DNA from: Lacipirellula parvula
GTDB taxonomy: Bacteria > Planctomycetota > Planctomycetia > Pirellulales > Lacipirellulaceae
Direction: 5' to 3'
DNA length: 64,000 nt
NCBI RefSeq assembly: GCF_009177095.1
Contig: NZ_AP021861.1
Location: 3,640,501 to 3,704,500, forward strand
Positions 44,689-52,812 of this stretch are shown here, piece after piece. The position numbers and the translations under genes are program-made. Positions within the stretch are counted from its first letter, which is position 1, and each line of letters opens with the position of its first letter. The notes beneath the pieces are model-generated. The model searched no databases. It was not told the origin of the DNA and saw only the letters and a program-made list of their open reading frames with translations.

Positions 44689-45001
44689 TTGCCCTGGGGC
44701 CTTCGCCATTGGACTTGACGTCCAGCGGCGAAGGCTCGTTGCCCAGACGTTAGAACTGTTCGAGCGCCACCCCCTCTCGGCGCGCCCGCTCGTCCTGGCA
44801 GGAGATACTTGGCTAGAAATTTAAACCGAGAGCGTTCTACGACCTGCTGAGTTGCGATCGCCTCCACCCTAAAACGCTCGCTGCCGGCTGTAATCCGGAC
44901 GAAGCGATTTCGCTCCGTGGCCTTCGCGATAGGCTGCATTGACGTGAGCAAGACAAGAAGGGCCGTCGCCAGTCCTTCAGGAGGAACTGGCGACGGTTTT
45001 T
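44689..45001. other. Spacer ending in an unassigned terminator
   Basis: No protein gene. It holds the hairpin at 44699-44735 and, after about 220 bases, a strong plus-strand terminator. The bases between could belong to a small RNA; see findings. Confidence 0.4.
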
Positions 45002-45002
45002 T
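44963..45002 (+). terminator. Strong intrinsic terminator, plus strand
   Basis: CCGTCGCCAGT...ACTGGCGACGG stem with a loop containing TCCTTCAGGAGGA, followed by TTTTTT. The only protein gene upstream on this strand ends 275 bases earlier. It overlaps the stop of the convergent gene at 45002. Confidence 0.85.
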
Positions 45003-45412
45003 CATTGCACCAACTTCGACGGCCCGGCGCCAGGAAACCATTCGGTATGCTGGTCGCCTTGCCTACCAAGGTAAGTAACACGCTGACCGCGCAGGAAGGC
45101 GAAGTAACCTTGCACTCCAGCCGCCATCACGCGACGTGAGAAATCGCGATGAACTTGGCCGTGGCGTTGGCTGTCGAGAATGGCCGCCTTGACTTCGTCA
45201 GCGTTAAAATCATCGGCGATTGGCGGCATGTCCTCATATCGAACAGGACAAGTCACGACGCAACCTTTCCCATAGAACGTCGTCGCCAGCGCCGTGTAGT
45301 CAACAAAGTAATATTCGACGCCCGCGGCGATCAACATACCGACGATTTCGGGAAACGGCTTTGTGCCGTGGTGAGTTGCGTGCGCCGCTTGTTCAATTGC
45401 GGTTGAGTCCAT
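45002..45412 (-). CDS. DUF1398 family protein (YbcV-like)
   Basis: 136 residues from the ATG at 45412 (the frame allows 45466). The pattern AAHATHHGTKPFPEIVGMLIAAGVEYYFVDYTALATTFYG followed by ADEVKAAILDSQRHGQVHRDFSRRVMAAGVQGYFAFLRGQRVTYLGRQGDQHTEWFPG-type sequence is that of the DUF1398 family: a repeated AAGV.xY.V motif and a DYxxxxxxYYG. Function is unknown in this family, a phage-derived homologue occurs in E. coli. The protein is cytoplasmic. It lies 65 bases after the membrane protein gene and could share its transcript. Confidence 0.8.
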   Translation of the reverse strand: MDSTAIEQAAHATHHGTKPFPEIVGMLIAAGVEYYFVDYTALATTFYGKGCVVTCPVRYEDMPPIADDFNADEVKAAILDSQRHGQVHRDFSRRVMAAGVQGYFAFLRGQRVTYLGRQGDQHTEWFPGAGPSKLVQ

Positions 45413-45477
45413 GCTGCGGTGTCCGTCGTAGACCTTGCCCAGATGTGCACAAATGTACAACCCCAAAGCGAGTGCGT

Positions 45478-45942
45478 CTATAGAGCCACCGCCATCCCCA
45501 ACAACGCAGCGGCGACGCTCATTCCCACTAACGCCGACCGCAGCGTGAACTGGCGACCAACGCGAATTGCGGCAACCGCGGCTAGGGCGAAGACTAGAGC
45601 GGGATACCAGAGCGGGAAGAGAAGATTATTCCGCACAAGCCCGAAGTCGCCGCATTCCGCCAGTTCTTGTTTGGCAACCGTCGTGCCCTCGAAGGTTGCG
45701 GAATCGGGCATTCTGTAATAGTGGTTCACACCGTACAGAGGCAAGCTCGCCAGACCGCGGTGCAGCTGGTAATTGACCAGCGACCTTCCGCGTTCAATCG
45801 TCACGTGCACGAACGCTGGCGAATGTACTATCTCAACGGTAATGCACCAAGGCGTCAAGCGTCCGTAAAGCCACAACGCCAAGCACCCGACGCTCGCCGC
45901 GAGGCAAATTGCCGCCAAGGTATAGCGGATAAGCTTAGCCAT
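45478..45942 (-). CDS. Unknown membrane protein
   Basis: 154 residues. N-terminal helix IRYTLAAICLAASVGCLALWLYG, then about 65 soluble residues, then two helices near the end (PALVFALAAVAAIRVG and LRSALVGMSVAAALLGMAVAL). The RQFTLRSALVGMSVAAALLGM end is a very common planctomycete tail. Probably a small inner-membrane protein of unknown job. It is followed by the DUF1398 gene and preceded by two short reading frames on the same strand. Confidence 0.6.
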   Translation of the reverse strand: MAKLIRYTLAAICLAASVGCLALWLYGRLTPWCITVEIVHSPAFVHVTIERGRSLVNYQLHRGLASLPLYGVNHYYRMPDSATFEGTTVAKQELAECGDFGLVRNNLLFPLWYPALVFALAAVAAIRVGRQFTLRSALVGMSVAAALLGMAVAL

Positions 45943-45980
45943 GAAATCAGTTGCTGCGTTAGGCAGCGTCCTTCAATCTA

Positions 45981-46082
45981 TCAAGCTTGCACATCGTCCG
46001 ATTCATCGTTAGGCGGTCTGCTAAGCCGGAACGCCACTGCCCGGACGCCGACGACAATCGGCCAAGCCGTCAGGCCCGCCAT
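45981..46082 (-). CDS. Possible 33-residue small protein
   Basis: Short frame that starts MAGLTAWPIVVGVRAVAFRL with a GGAG site (TTAGGAGTCGTC) six bases before its ATG at 46082. It ends NDESDDVQA. The first 20 residues are hydrophobic, so a tiny membrane peptide is possible. No homologue known to me. Confidence 0.3.
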   Translation of the reverse strand: MAGLTAWPIVVGVRAVAFRLSRPPNDESDDVQA

Positions 46083-46116
46083 GACGACTCCTAACGTCGA
46101 TGAAAAGGCGCCAGTT

Positions 46117-46251
46117 TCAAGCCTCTACGTCAAGTTCATTGGGCCAAAGCGACCGAAAGACCGCCGTCCCAATTGCGACCAGCGCCGCCACAAGGGCGGT
46201 TAGGCACAACATGGTGCGAATGGTGAAACGAATCGATGACATTGACGCCAT
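46117..46251 (-). CDS. Possible 44-residue small membrane protein
   Basis: Starts MASMSSIRFTIRTMLCLTAL then VAALVAIGTAVFRSLWP, ending ELDVEA. The IRFTIRTML...ALVA opening matches the leader pattern of many planctomycete membrane proteins, so this short frame is more likely to be real than most. It is upstream of and on the same strand as the genes at 45478-46082. Confidence 0.4.
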   Translation of the reverse strand: MASMSSIRFTIRTMLCLTALVAALVAIGTAVFRSLWPNELDVEA

Positions 46252-46728
46252 GATAACCGATCGTCAGCGAACGCGATTCTCCCTACAACGCCGCCGCCAT
46301 CCCCAGCAAACGCTTCGATTTCTCGATCAATCGGGCCCTCCGCCGGCGGCATTGTGAACATCGACTTTCCGAGTAGGTTCGCAGCTTTCTCGTTGCTGCT
46401 CGTCGGTGCTCGCCGATCAATCAACATCGCGGCCTAGGCTTCCGCCGCACGCGACCGCCTCGATTCGACGCCCGCTTCCCTGAGCGCGCCTTCATTCGCA
46501 TCAACCGCGGTTAATTGCGTTCACCCGCAAATATGGTCGCTTCCACCGCGGAAACACGCAATGGCTAATTCGATACATTCATCTATTATTACAGCGACAT
46601 GTTTGCGAGCATCGCGCGGATCGGCGGAACGCGACGGCTATCGCCTGTCGGACCTTCGGCGCAACTGCAGAGAGTTCCGCCGTCAGTGAAGTGGATTTGT
46701 CGTTCTCCCCAGATTCGATTCGGCGCCT
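46252..46728. other. Spacer with possible gene remnant
   Basis: No intact gene. On the minus strand near 46290-46345 a frame ends KRLLGMAAAL then a stop, like the ends of small planctomycete membrane proteins, so a decayed copy is possible. Confidence 0.3.
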
Positions 46729-46938
46729 ATGCCTGCCTACACGCGGTTGCCAAACGTCTTCGCTTGGGAAGAAGGAGGACGTTGGTACTACGTCCAAGAT
46801 CGATCGGCCGCCCCGCCAGAGGCTGAAGAAGTTCGCTGTTTTCACGATGGCTTGGCAACCGTGCTGTCGATCAATCGAGGGACCAACGGAGCCTTCATTC
46901 GCGATGCGCTGCCGTGGGCGCGAGAAGGGCGCCTATAA
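46729..46938 (+). CDS. Small unknown protein
   Basis: 69 residues: MPAYTRLPNVFAWEEGGRWY then YVQDRSAAPPEAEEVRCFHD and GLATVLSINRGTNGAFIRDA. It looks like a compact beta-rich domain; no family is recognised. It has no signal peptide. The amino acid mix is protein-like, unlike the shadow frames around it. Confidence 0.45.
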   Translation: MPAYTRLPNVFAWEEGGRWYYVQDRSAAPPEAEEVRCFHDGLATVLSINRGTNGAFIRDALPWAREGRL

Positions 46939-47050
46939 AACGGCAAACCGCAATCGCAAACCGACGAATTGCAATCGCTAGCGGCTGACGCGCCGTCTAT
47001 ACTGCTACGCAACCGTTACACACCGGTAACTGTTGCGAAGGGCAGTCGCG

Positions 47051-47281
47051 ATGGGTTCGTCCGTAGTAAGCGAGAGAACATCCGGGCCGTTTACCACTGA
47101 GGTAGACGGCCGGCTAATCAAATGCGAGTCGTTGGCCGAAGCGCTAGCGCTCAAGGTCGCAGAGCTAACCGCCACGGCGGGAAATCTTGGGCCCTGCGAA
47201 AACCTGCAACCTCAAGAATTGATCGCGGTTGCGCGGAAGTACGGCTACGACGCCATCGCGGACGAAATCGAAAAGCTGTAG
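47051..47281 (+). CDS. Small unknown protein
   Basis: 76 residues from the ATG at 47051 (the frame allows 47033). GPFTTEVDGRLIKCESLAEALALKVAELTATAG then QELIAVARKYGYDAIADEIEKL-type sequence; mostly helical, acidic end. No family is recognised. Same strand as the 69-residue protein before it, with a 112-base gap. Confidence 0.5.
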   Translation: MGSSVVSERTSGPFTTEVDGRLIKCESLAEALALKVAELTATAGNLGPCENLQPQELIAVARKYGYDAIADEIEKL

Positions 47282-47389
47282 CGCCGCCGGTCCCAGCGGC
47301 GCGGCGGCGCAGCGTCGCCAAGCGGTAGCGCAGGCGCTCAGCATCTAAAAGCCGAAAAAGTTGCTCTGATCGCCAACGTCCGCCAGCCG

Positions 47390-48004
47390 CTAGTAGTCGA
47401 CGCGGCAAACAAAGTCGCCGGCAATGGCGAAGCCGCTGCCTAATCGCGAGCAGCGAATCGGACGCAAGATCACCGGAGGGATATTGAGAAACCCATCCGC
47501 AAACTCAACCGCGTAGAGCGCCGCCTCAGTCGCTTTCGGATAGAGCAGCGACATGCCGCCGGTGCTGATGTCGATCGAGTAGGCGAGCGACGGCGCGCCA
47601 GTCACGCAAAATTTCTCGTTGAGCGTCACGACGTTGAGCGGAACCGCCACGGCGTATCGCTGCGACTGGCGCAACTCGTGCGACGGCAGTTCGACGCTTT
47701 TCGTGCAGTTGCGCAACTGCTCAATGTCTTCGTCGCTGAGGTGCGACGGCGAGACGTCGGCGCGTGGCGTAACGGACTTGTAAATCGTGTTGAAGTCGGA
47801 TCGGCGCACCCCGCCGTGAAATTCAGATCCGTCGCGCCGCTGCGGGCTAGCCAGCAGCACCGAACCGCAACGCAGGCATTGCCAAGGCGCTGCCGCCAGG
47901 TGACGCGACGGCTTGACCAGCGAAACAGGGGCTCCGCACGAACAGCGCTCAATTGTCAGATTGCGCGAATGTACTGGATGGTCTGACAAGTGCGAATACG
48001 GCAT
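47390..48004 (-). CDS. PilZ domain protein with N-terminal zinc ribbon
   Basis: 204 residues. Cys pairs CSCG (about 21) and CLRCG (about 43) form a likely zinc ribbon in the first 50 residues. The PilZ domain (about 110-200) has RQSQRYAVAVPLNV (the RxxxR motif) and SIDISTGGMSLLYP (DxSxxG motif), the two sites that bind cyclic di-GMP. So it is a probable c-di-GMP receptor of unknown output. No motility or cellulose gene is next to it. It ends in VCRVDY. Confidence 0.82.
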   Translation of the reverse strand: MPYSHLSDHPVHSRNLTIERCSCGAPVSLVKPSRHLAAAPWQCLRCGSVLLASPQRRDGSEFHGGVRRSDFNTIYKSVTPRADVSPSHLSDEDIEQLRNCTKSVELPSHELRQSQRYAVAVPLNVVTLNEKFCVTGAPSLAYSIDISTGGMSLLYPKATEAALYAVEFADGFLNIPPVILRPIRCSRLGSGFAIAGDFVCRVDY

Positions 48005-48363
48005 CCGAAATCCCTACGTGAACACGTAACGGTAACACAATACGTGCGAAACCATAGTTCATAGACTTGGTGGCTGAATCGTCTGTTTTGCAGTTGTCCG
48101 CAAGCGAATAAGGACAATTATGCGTTCCAGCCCGCACATCCGGTCCCTGCCCGGGTGTGCGGCTAGCCTCGGCGACGTACTCGCATGCCGGCAGGTCGGA
48201 CTCGAACATCGCACCGCAAACCGGCGCCGTGAGAGTCACCAGGCATCAGTTTCGCGGCCTCGCGCACAAGCATAAAAAAACGACGCCCCCAGCGCGTTTG
48301 CACTGGGGACGTCGTTCTCATACGTCCGCTTGAAAGAAGCTACGAAACCTATCGACGCCGGGC
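48005..48363. other. Spacer with terminator
   Basis: No gene seen; it holds the minus-strand terminator of the PEP-CTERM gene at 48274-48316. Confidence 0.5.
48274..48316 (-). terminator. Intrinsic terminator of the PEP-CTERM pair
   Basis: On the minus strand ACGACGTCCCCAGTGC pairs with GCGCTGGGGGCGTCGT around a short loop, followed by TTTTTTT. It lies about 45 bases after the stop of the gene at 48364. Confidence 0.9.
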
Positions 48364-49107
48364 CTACCGACGCCGGCGGCGTTGCGCCAGCCCGACCAGC
48401 AGGGCGGAACCAGCCAACGTCGCACACGCTGGCTCCGGCACCGATGCGACCGCTCCGCCGACGCGCTCGATATACCCGTAAGCCCCCGTGAGGTCGAAGC
48501 CGTGGCCGTTGCCGCCGTCACCGACGGCGAGATCGATCGTGCCGCCCGCGTTCAGGTGAATCGGAGCGGCGGGAACGAACGTGGGGCCAGCGCCGAGGAC
48601 TTCGCCCACGCGAATCGCGTTCACCGCTCCACTGTAACTGTCGGCGCCGTTGATCATCACGTGAACGTCGGTCGAAGGGGCGACAATCGAGTTGTTGCCC
48701 GTAAAACTGATGTTGAACGTGTAGTCGCCGGCAGTGGGCGCCGTAAATCGCAACGCTCCGTAGACGCCGCCCGCGCCAGGATGGATGGTCAACGAATTAG
48801 CCGGCCGACCGCCGCCGTAGGCGTCTTCGGCAAAATTGTCACGGAGATTGAATTCGAGGTTGGCGCCCGGGCCCTCGTCGATCCACTGGACGAAGACTAG
48901 GTCGTCGAGCCGTCTGGTGAAAACTGATTTACGCATGGGGACGAACGCCGCGCTGAGCGACGCCTTCGACCCATAGGTCCAGGGCCCGGCGGTGCTAGGG
49001 TTTTTGATGCGGTCGACGCCGTCGACCCAGTTGTAAATGACAGCGTACGCCGACTGCGAACCGAGAGCCGCACAGGCGACGAGCGCGAGTAGGAAGCAGC
49101 GAATCAT
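48364..49107 (-). CDS. PEP-CTERM sorting domain protein, paralogue A
   Basis: 247 residues. Signal peptide (RCFLLALVACAALGSQSAYA), a single beta-sandwich body (VIYNWVDGVDRIKNPSTAGPW, YGALRFTAPTAGDYTFNISF, IHLNAGGTIDLAVGDGGNGH) and a PEP-CTERM tail (VPEPACATLAGSALLVGLA then RRRRR). It should be exported and processed by an exosortase-type system. Very similar in plan to the next gene upstream on the strand (49168-50100), so the two came from one duplication. The body lacks known catalytic motifs. Confidence 0.85.
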   Translation of the reverse strand: MIRCFLLALVACAALGSQSAYAVIYNWVDGVDRIKNPSTAGPWTYGSKASLSAAFVPMRKSVFTRRLDDLVFVQWIDEGPGANLEFNLRDNFAEDAYGGGRPANSLTIHPGAGGVYGALRFTAPTAGDYTFNISFTGNNSIVAPSTDVHVMINGADSYSGAVNAIRVGEVLGAGPTFVPAAPIHLNAGGTIDLAVGDGGNGHGFDLTGAYGYIERVGGAVASVPEPACATLAGSALLVGLAQRRRRR

Positions 49108-49167
49108 GATAATCCCTCGAAATCAGGAATTTGATTGAATGGATGAGGGGCAAATAAAAGGCTTAAC

Positions 49168-50100
49168 TCAGCCAACCAGACCGCGACGGCGCGTCCGCAC
49201 GGCGACGAGCGACGCGCACGCCATAACGGCGAGCACGGCGCAGCCCGGCTCGGGCACGGCCGCTGCGGCTCCGAAGGACGCCGCTGGACCGAACGTACGC
49301 TGCCAGAGGAGGAAGTCTTTGCCGTCGACGACGCCGTCGCTGTTGCCGTCGGCGTTTGGCGCCGGAGGAATGGACGCGGCATGGAACTGCGACTTCCAGA
49401 CCGTCAGGTCGTCCTTGTCAACGTCTCCATCGCCGTCGTAGTCGCCCTTCGGTTGCGAGGCGCTGGCAATGAAGCCAGCGATGCCGGTGAGATCGGACGC
49501 ATAGCCGTTGTTGCCCGCACCGACCGCGATATCGATGGTGCCGCCGGCAGCGAGCTGAATCGGCGCCGGCGTGACAAAGTGCTGCCCGACGCCCAACGTC
49601 TCGCCGACGCGTGTGCTGTAAACCAAGCCGCTGAACTGCGTGACGCCATTGACGAGGATCACGGCATCGCTGGTCGTCCCGGCGCTGCTGTTCCCCGTGA
49701 AGTTAACGTCGAAGGTGTAAAAGTCGGCGGTGGGCGCCGTGAACCGGAGGACGGCATACTCGGCGCTGCTGCCGGGATGCAGCGTCGCCGAGCGCGGGGC
49801 CCGCGCCCCGCCGTACGGATCGTAGACCCAGTTGTTCGTCATGTTGAATTCAAGATTGGCGGCCGACAGGTCGTTAATCCACTGAACCTGAACGTATTGG
49901 CCGTCGTAAGTCGTCACGGTCGATGTTTCGGCCGCCTCGAACGGCTGCCCGAGCGCAAAGAACGTGCCGTAGCTCCACGGTCCGTTTTGGCTGGGGTTGC
50001 TATCGCCGACTCCGGCAACCCAGTCGTAGACGATCGCTTGAGCATTGCGACTGGCCAGCGCGACGGCCAACGCAACCACGAAACAGGTGATGCGAGACAT
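49168..50100 (-). CDS. PEP-CTERM sorting domain protein with dockerin-like unit, paralogue B
   Basis: 310 residues. Signal peptide (RITCFVVALAVALASRNAQA); body VIYDWVAGVGDSNPSQNGPW, YAVLRFTAPTADFYTFDVNF, IQLAAGGTIDIAVGAGNNGY matches paralogue A strand by strand. It has an extra EF-hand/dockerin-like section (KGDYDGDGDVDKDDLTVW and NADGNSDGVVDGKDFLLWQR) between body and the PEP-CTERM tail (VPEPGCAVLAVMACASLVAV then RTRRRG). Probably in one transcript with A, 60 bases apart. Confidence 0.85.
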   Translation of the reverse strand: MSRITCFVVALAVALASRNAQAIVYDWVAGVGDSNPSQNGPWSYGTFFALGQPFEAAETSTVTTYDGQYVQVQWINDLSAANLEFNMTNNWVYDPYGGARAPRSATLHPGSSAEYAVLRFTAPTADFYTFDVNFTGNSSAGTTSDAVILVNGVTQFSGLVYSTRVGETLGVGQHFVTPAPIQLAAGGTIDIAVGAGNNGYASDLTGIAGFIASASQPKGDYDGDGDVDKDDLTVWKSQFHAASIPPAPNADGNSDGVVDGKDFLLWQRTFGPAASFGAAAAVPEPGCAVLAVMACASLVAVRTRRRGLVG

Positions 50101-50268
50101 CTAGGGCTCCTCGATAAGGATCTGTGAGGAATACGCCTGGACGCCGCGCCGCGTAAACCGCGGCGCGGCGTTCATCGCCAGACGCATGGACGAAAAGGCC
50201 TAACGAACTAATACGAACCAACGCAGGCGTCGGTGACGCCGCTTTGGCGAAACGCCTGAAGTACGGGA

Positions 50269-52344
50269 TTAACCCCCTTGTTCCTTCGTCAGGAAATAAA
50301 GTCCCGCGCTCCGTTTTTCTCCGAGTTTCGCGTTCAGCCCTTGATCCATGAGCTTCGCGCCCGACTCGGTCCAGGCGTCGCCGCCGCTGAGCGGCTCAAT
50401 CCGGTACTGTGCGGCTGGGTCGAGGCCTTGCAACTTCAGCGACTTTTCCGGCTCCTCGTTGTCTTGACGGCGGAAGGCCTGAACGACCGCTTCACCCTTT
50501 TCCGGGTTGTTGAATTGCCAAGCAATCCATTCGTTCGTGGCGAGGCTGTGCGGCGTCAGAGGGTAAAAGTCGCTGGAGTAGAGCGGGGAGATCTTCTTGA
50601 ATTCGCCGACCAAACGACGCAACGAGTCGTAGTCGAGCGCCTTGTCGCGGAGGTCCCAGCAAGCGGTGAAACTCGGCGCGATGTGGCTGCGGAAGTCGTA
50701 GCCGCTAACGCCTTCGCCGGTGTTCAGGCCGATGGCGCTCTTACCGACTAGCGTTCCCGTGCCGTGATAGGGAATCCACAGCGAAATACCGTAGGTGTGC
50801 GCTTGTTGGCCGGTCGGTTCGAACAGGAAGTCGCTACGTAGCAACGGCACGCTGCGCCGCATCGACTCGAGATCCATCCGCCGACCGCCACTCGCGCAGT
50901 TGTCGATGCGGACGTTCGGATGGGCGGCAAGAATCCCGTCCCAGTAGGCGAGGTAGCCTTCAATGTAGTGATTTTCGGCAATGCCTTGCCGATCTTCGGC
51001 CTCGCCATTCCGCCAGAACATCAGCGGATCGACGTTAAAATCTTGCCGATACAGATCGATGCCTTGGCTCTCGATCAGATCGTTGACGTGCTTTGTGAGC
51101 CACTCGCGAGCTTCTTTGTTGCCTAAGTCCAGGAGGCGCCACCGCTCGTCGTAGGCTTGATTGCCTGGATTCGGCGGCGGAGTGAGCAGCCACTGCGGGC
51201 GTTCGTTGTAAAGCCACGAGTTCGGCGCGACGCGTTCCGGCTCGAACCAGACGATAGACTTCACGCCCTTCTCATGGCCGTGATCGGTGATGGCGCGCAG
51301 ACCGTTCGGGAAGCGATTCTTGTCCACTTCCCAGGTGCCGGTCGTGACCCACGTGCCGTCATTCGGGTACCAGCCCGCATCCATCCACCAGTAGTCGAGC
51401 GGAAACTTCTCTTCGAGGTAACGGTCGATGAATTGCTTTTGGTTTTCTTCATTGGCGTTGAGCATCTCGTTGAACTGATGCGAACTGCACGCCACCATTT
51501 GCGCGGGCGGAAGCTTGCCTTCCGGACGCGGCAGATTGTGGGCGACCACCCAACGGCGCCAAATGTTCTGGCCGCGAATCCAATCGCCGTCGTAGGCTTG
51601 GACGACGATCAGCGGAGTGCGGGCCGATTCGTTCGGGTGCAACTTGAAATGGGCCGCCTCTTGGCCGCCGCGGACGATGAGCTCTCCGGCTTCGTTCCGC
51701 TGCATACTGAGATTCCATTGGCCGGGCCAGCCCATGACCACGATGAGCCCTTGCTTGCCCCAGTTGACGTTGAAGTAGGGCCAATCGCCGTTAGTACCGC
51801 GTCCGCCGGCGGACGCGAACTTCTTGTCTGTGCCCACGTCGAGCGCGGTTTGATACGGCTCGAAGTCGTTGGGAACGGCCGTCGAACCCTTTTGATGATG
51901 CAGCGTCGCCTTCGCATCAAGCGGAATCGCCTGAGTCAGATCGATCGCCTGAATCTCCGAGAGGATCGGGCTATCTTCCTTGCCGACGTTCGTGAAGCGG
52001 ACGGTCCATTCAACGCTCGGATAGTCTTTGTAATCAACGGCGACGACTTGCGTCTCGAGCCCCGTTTTTGCATCGTTCCATTTCAGCGTCCGGCGAACGG
52101 CATAGTCGCCAAGCTTCTCGCTGCTCACGGTCGGCTTCGAGCGGCCGAGCACCGTGGCCGAACTTTCATCGCCCAACTTGAAGCTGAACGGCAGCTTCGC
52201 GACGTCGCCGCCGAAGTGCTCGTCGGCCCAACGCGTCGAGGACGCAAGTTCGCCCTCGGCCAAAAAAGAAGAGGCTGTGTCCGCGTGCGCAACGCTCGAC
52301 ATCCAGCCAACGGCCAACAACATCACTAGAGCAGACGATTTCAT
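50269..52344 (-). CDS. Secreted GH36-type alpha-galactosidase
   Basis: 691 residues, ATG at 52344. Signal peptide (SSALVMLLAVGWMSSVAHA). The N-terminal beta-sandwich to about residue 300 is followed by the TIM barrel with DYWWMDAGWYPNDGTW, KSIVWFEPERVAP, the nucleophile Asp in LYRQDFNVDP (D435) and the acid/base Asp in LLRSDFLFEP (D505), and NCASGGRRMDLESMRR. All are hallmarks of GH36/GH-D alpha-galactosidases. It should release a sugar, probably galactose or a related unit, from glycans outside the cytoplasm. Its upstream region, shared with the divergent fusion gene, holds operator-like palindromes. Confidence 0.9.
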   Translation of the reverse strand: MKSSALVMLLAVGWMSSVAHADTASSFLAEGELASSTRWADEHFGGDVAKLPFSFKLGDESSATVLGRSKPTVSSEKLGDYAVRRTLKWNDAKTGLETQVVAVDYKDYPSVEWTVRFTNVGKEDSPILSEIQAIDLTQAIPLDAKATLHHQKGSTAVPNDFEPYQTALDVGTDKKFASAGGRGTNGDWPYFNVNWGKQGLIVVMGWPGQWNLSMQRNEAGELIVRGGQEAAHFKLHPNESARTPLIVVQAYDGDWIRGQNIWRRWVVAHNLPRPEGKLPPAQMVACSSHQFNEMLNANEENQKQFIDRYLEEKFPLDYWWMDAGWYPNDGTWVTTGTWEVDKNRFPNGLRAITDHGHEKGVKSIVWFEPERVAPNSWLYNERPQWLLTPPPNPGNQAYDERWRLLDLGNKEAREWLTKHVNDLIESQGIDLYRQDFNVDPLMFWRNGEAEDRQGIAENHYIEGYLAYWDGILAAHPNVRIDNCASGGRRMDLESMRRSVPLLRSDFLFEPTGQQAHTYGISLWIPYHGTGTLVGKSAIGLNTGEGVSGYDFRSHIAPSFTACWDLRDKALDYDSLRRLVGEFKKISPLYSSDFYPLTPHSLATNEWIAWQFNNPEKGEAVVQAFRRQDNEEPEKSLKLQGLDPAAQYRIEPLSGGDAWTESGAKLMDQGLNAKLGEKRSAGLYFLTKEQGG

Positions 52345-52609
52345 GATTGCAGTTCTCTGGGCGAACAGGGAGCTAACGGCAAATGAGTTAGCGGCACAAG
52401 ATACGGCGTTCTCAAACTGGCGACGTCCGGGCTTCCGCGACCGCGACGGCTTCGCCTCTCTGGAAGCAACGGCCGGTGCACCGCCAAGGAAGTCTCGACT
52501 CTCGACGGGACGAGAGCTTGCAGCGACGAACGATTCGTGTGGGAAAAGAGAAAGAAACTAGCAGCCGCGAAACCAAAGCCGCGGCAGCGACAAGTCAGCC
52601 TACAGCACA

Positions 52610-52624
52610 AATTATATTACAATT
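52610..52624. promoter_or_regulatory. Operator-like palindrome, site 1
   Basis: AATTATATTACAATT, a near-palindrome with one changed base against the FadR/GntR pattern TNGTNNNACNA. It overlaps the TATAAT of the minus-strand (galactosidase) promoter at 52611-52616. Confidence 0.55.
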
Positions 52625-52695
52625 AAATACGCAGCGGAAGGGGGCGTTTTCGAGAAAACTAACGGATCGCTTGGCCTCAATAAAGCGAACGTCGA

Positions 52696-52724
52696 TTGAC
52701 GCCGGGCGGCACGATAATTATCTT
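52696..52724 (+). promoter_or_regulatory. Promoter of the bisphosphatase-kinase fusion gene
   Basis: TTGACG at 52696-52701 and TATCTT at 52719-52724 with a 17-base spacer. The -10 box lies inside the site-2 palindrome, and site 3 covers the likely start point, so binding there would block transcription. Confidence 0.5.
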
Positions 52725-52730
52725 ACAATT
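52716..52730. promoter_or_regulatory. Operator-like palindrome, site 2
   Basis: AATTATCTTACAATT; its right half matches TTACAATT of the other sites, and the left half differs by one base. Confidence 0.5.
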
Positions 52731-52734
52731 CAGT

Positions 52735-52751
52735 TAATTGTAATACAATTA
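52735..52751. promoter_or_regulatory. Operator palindrome, site 3 (perfect)
   Basis: TAATTGTAATACAATTA, perfect 8-base arms around one centre base. It contains TTGTAATACAA, which fits the FadR-subfamily GntR consensus TNGTNNNACNA. It lies 62 bases before the fusion gene start. Same site at 57848-57864. Confidence 0.7.
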
Positions 52752-52812
52752 CTGGCTCGGCACGCTGTCCGGGGAAAACCCGCAGCTCGGCCTCTACTCG
52801 CACGGATTACCG

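Larger units (their letters stand above)
52345..52812. promoter_or_regulatory. Divergent control region of the galactosidase and fusion genes
   Basis: 468 bases without a gene between the two divergent starts. The stretch 52600-52760 is AT-rich against a GC-rich chromosome. It carries three palindromes (52610-52624, 52716-52730, 52735-52751) and -10-like boxes inside them. For the minus strand a perfect TATAAT lies at 52611-52616. Confidence 0.65.

Noticed and set aside
46200-46427. Minus-strand frame of 75 codons
   Set aside because: Overlaps the better short frame at 46117-46251 in another frame and shows no features of its own.
51157-52329. Plus-strand open frame of 390 codons opposite the galactosidase
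   Set aside because: Lies fully within a well-supported GH36 gene; shadow frame.
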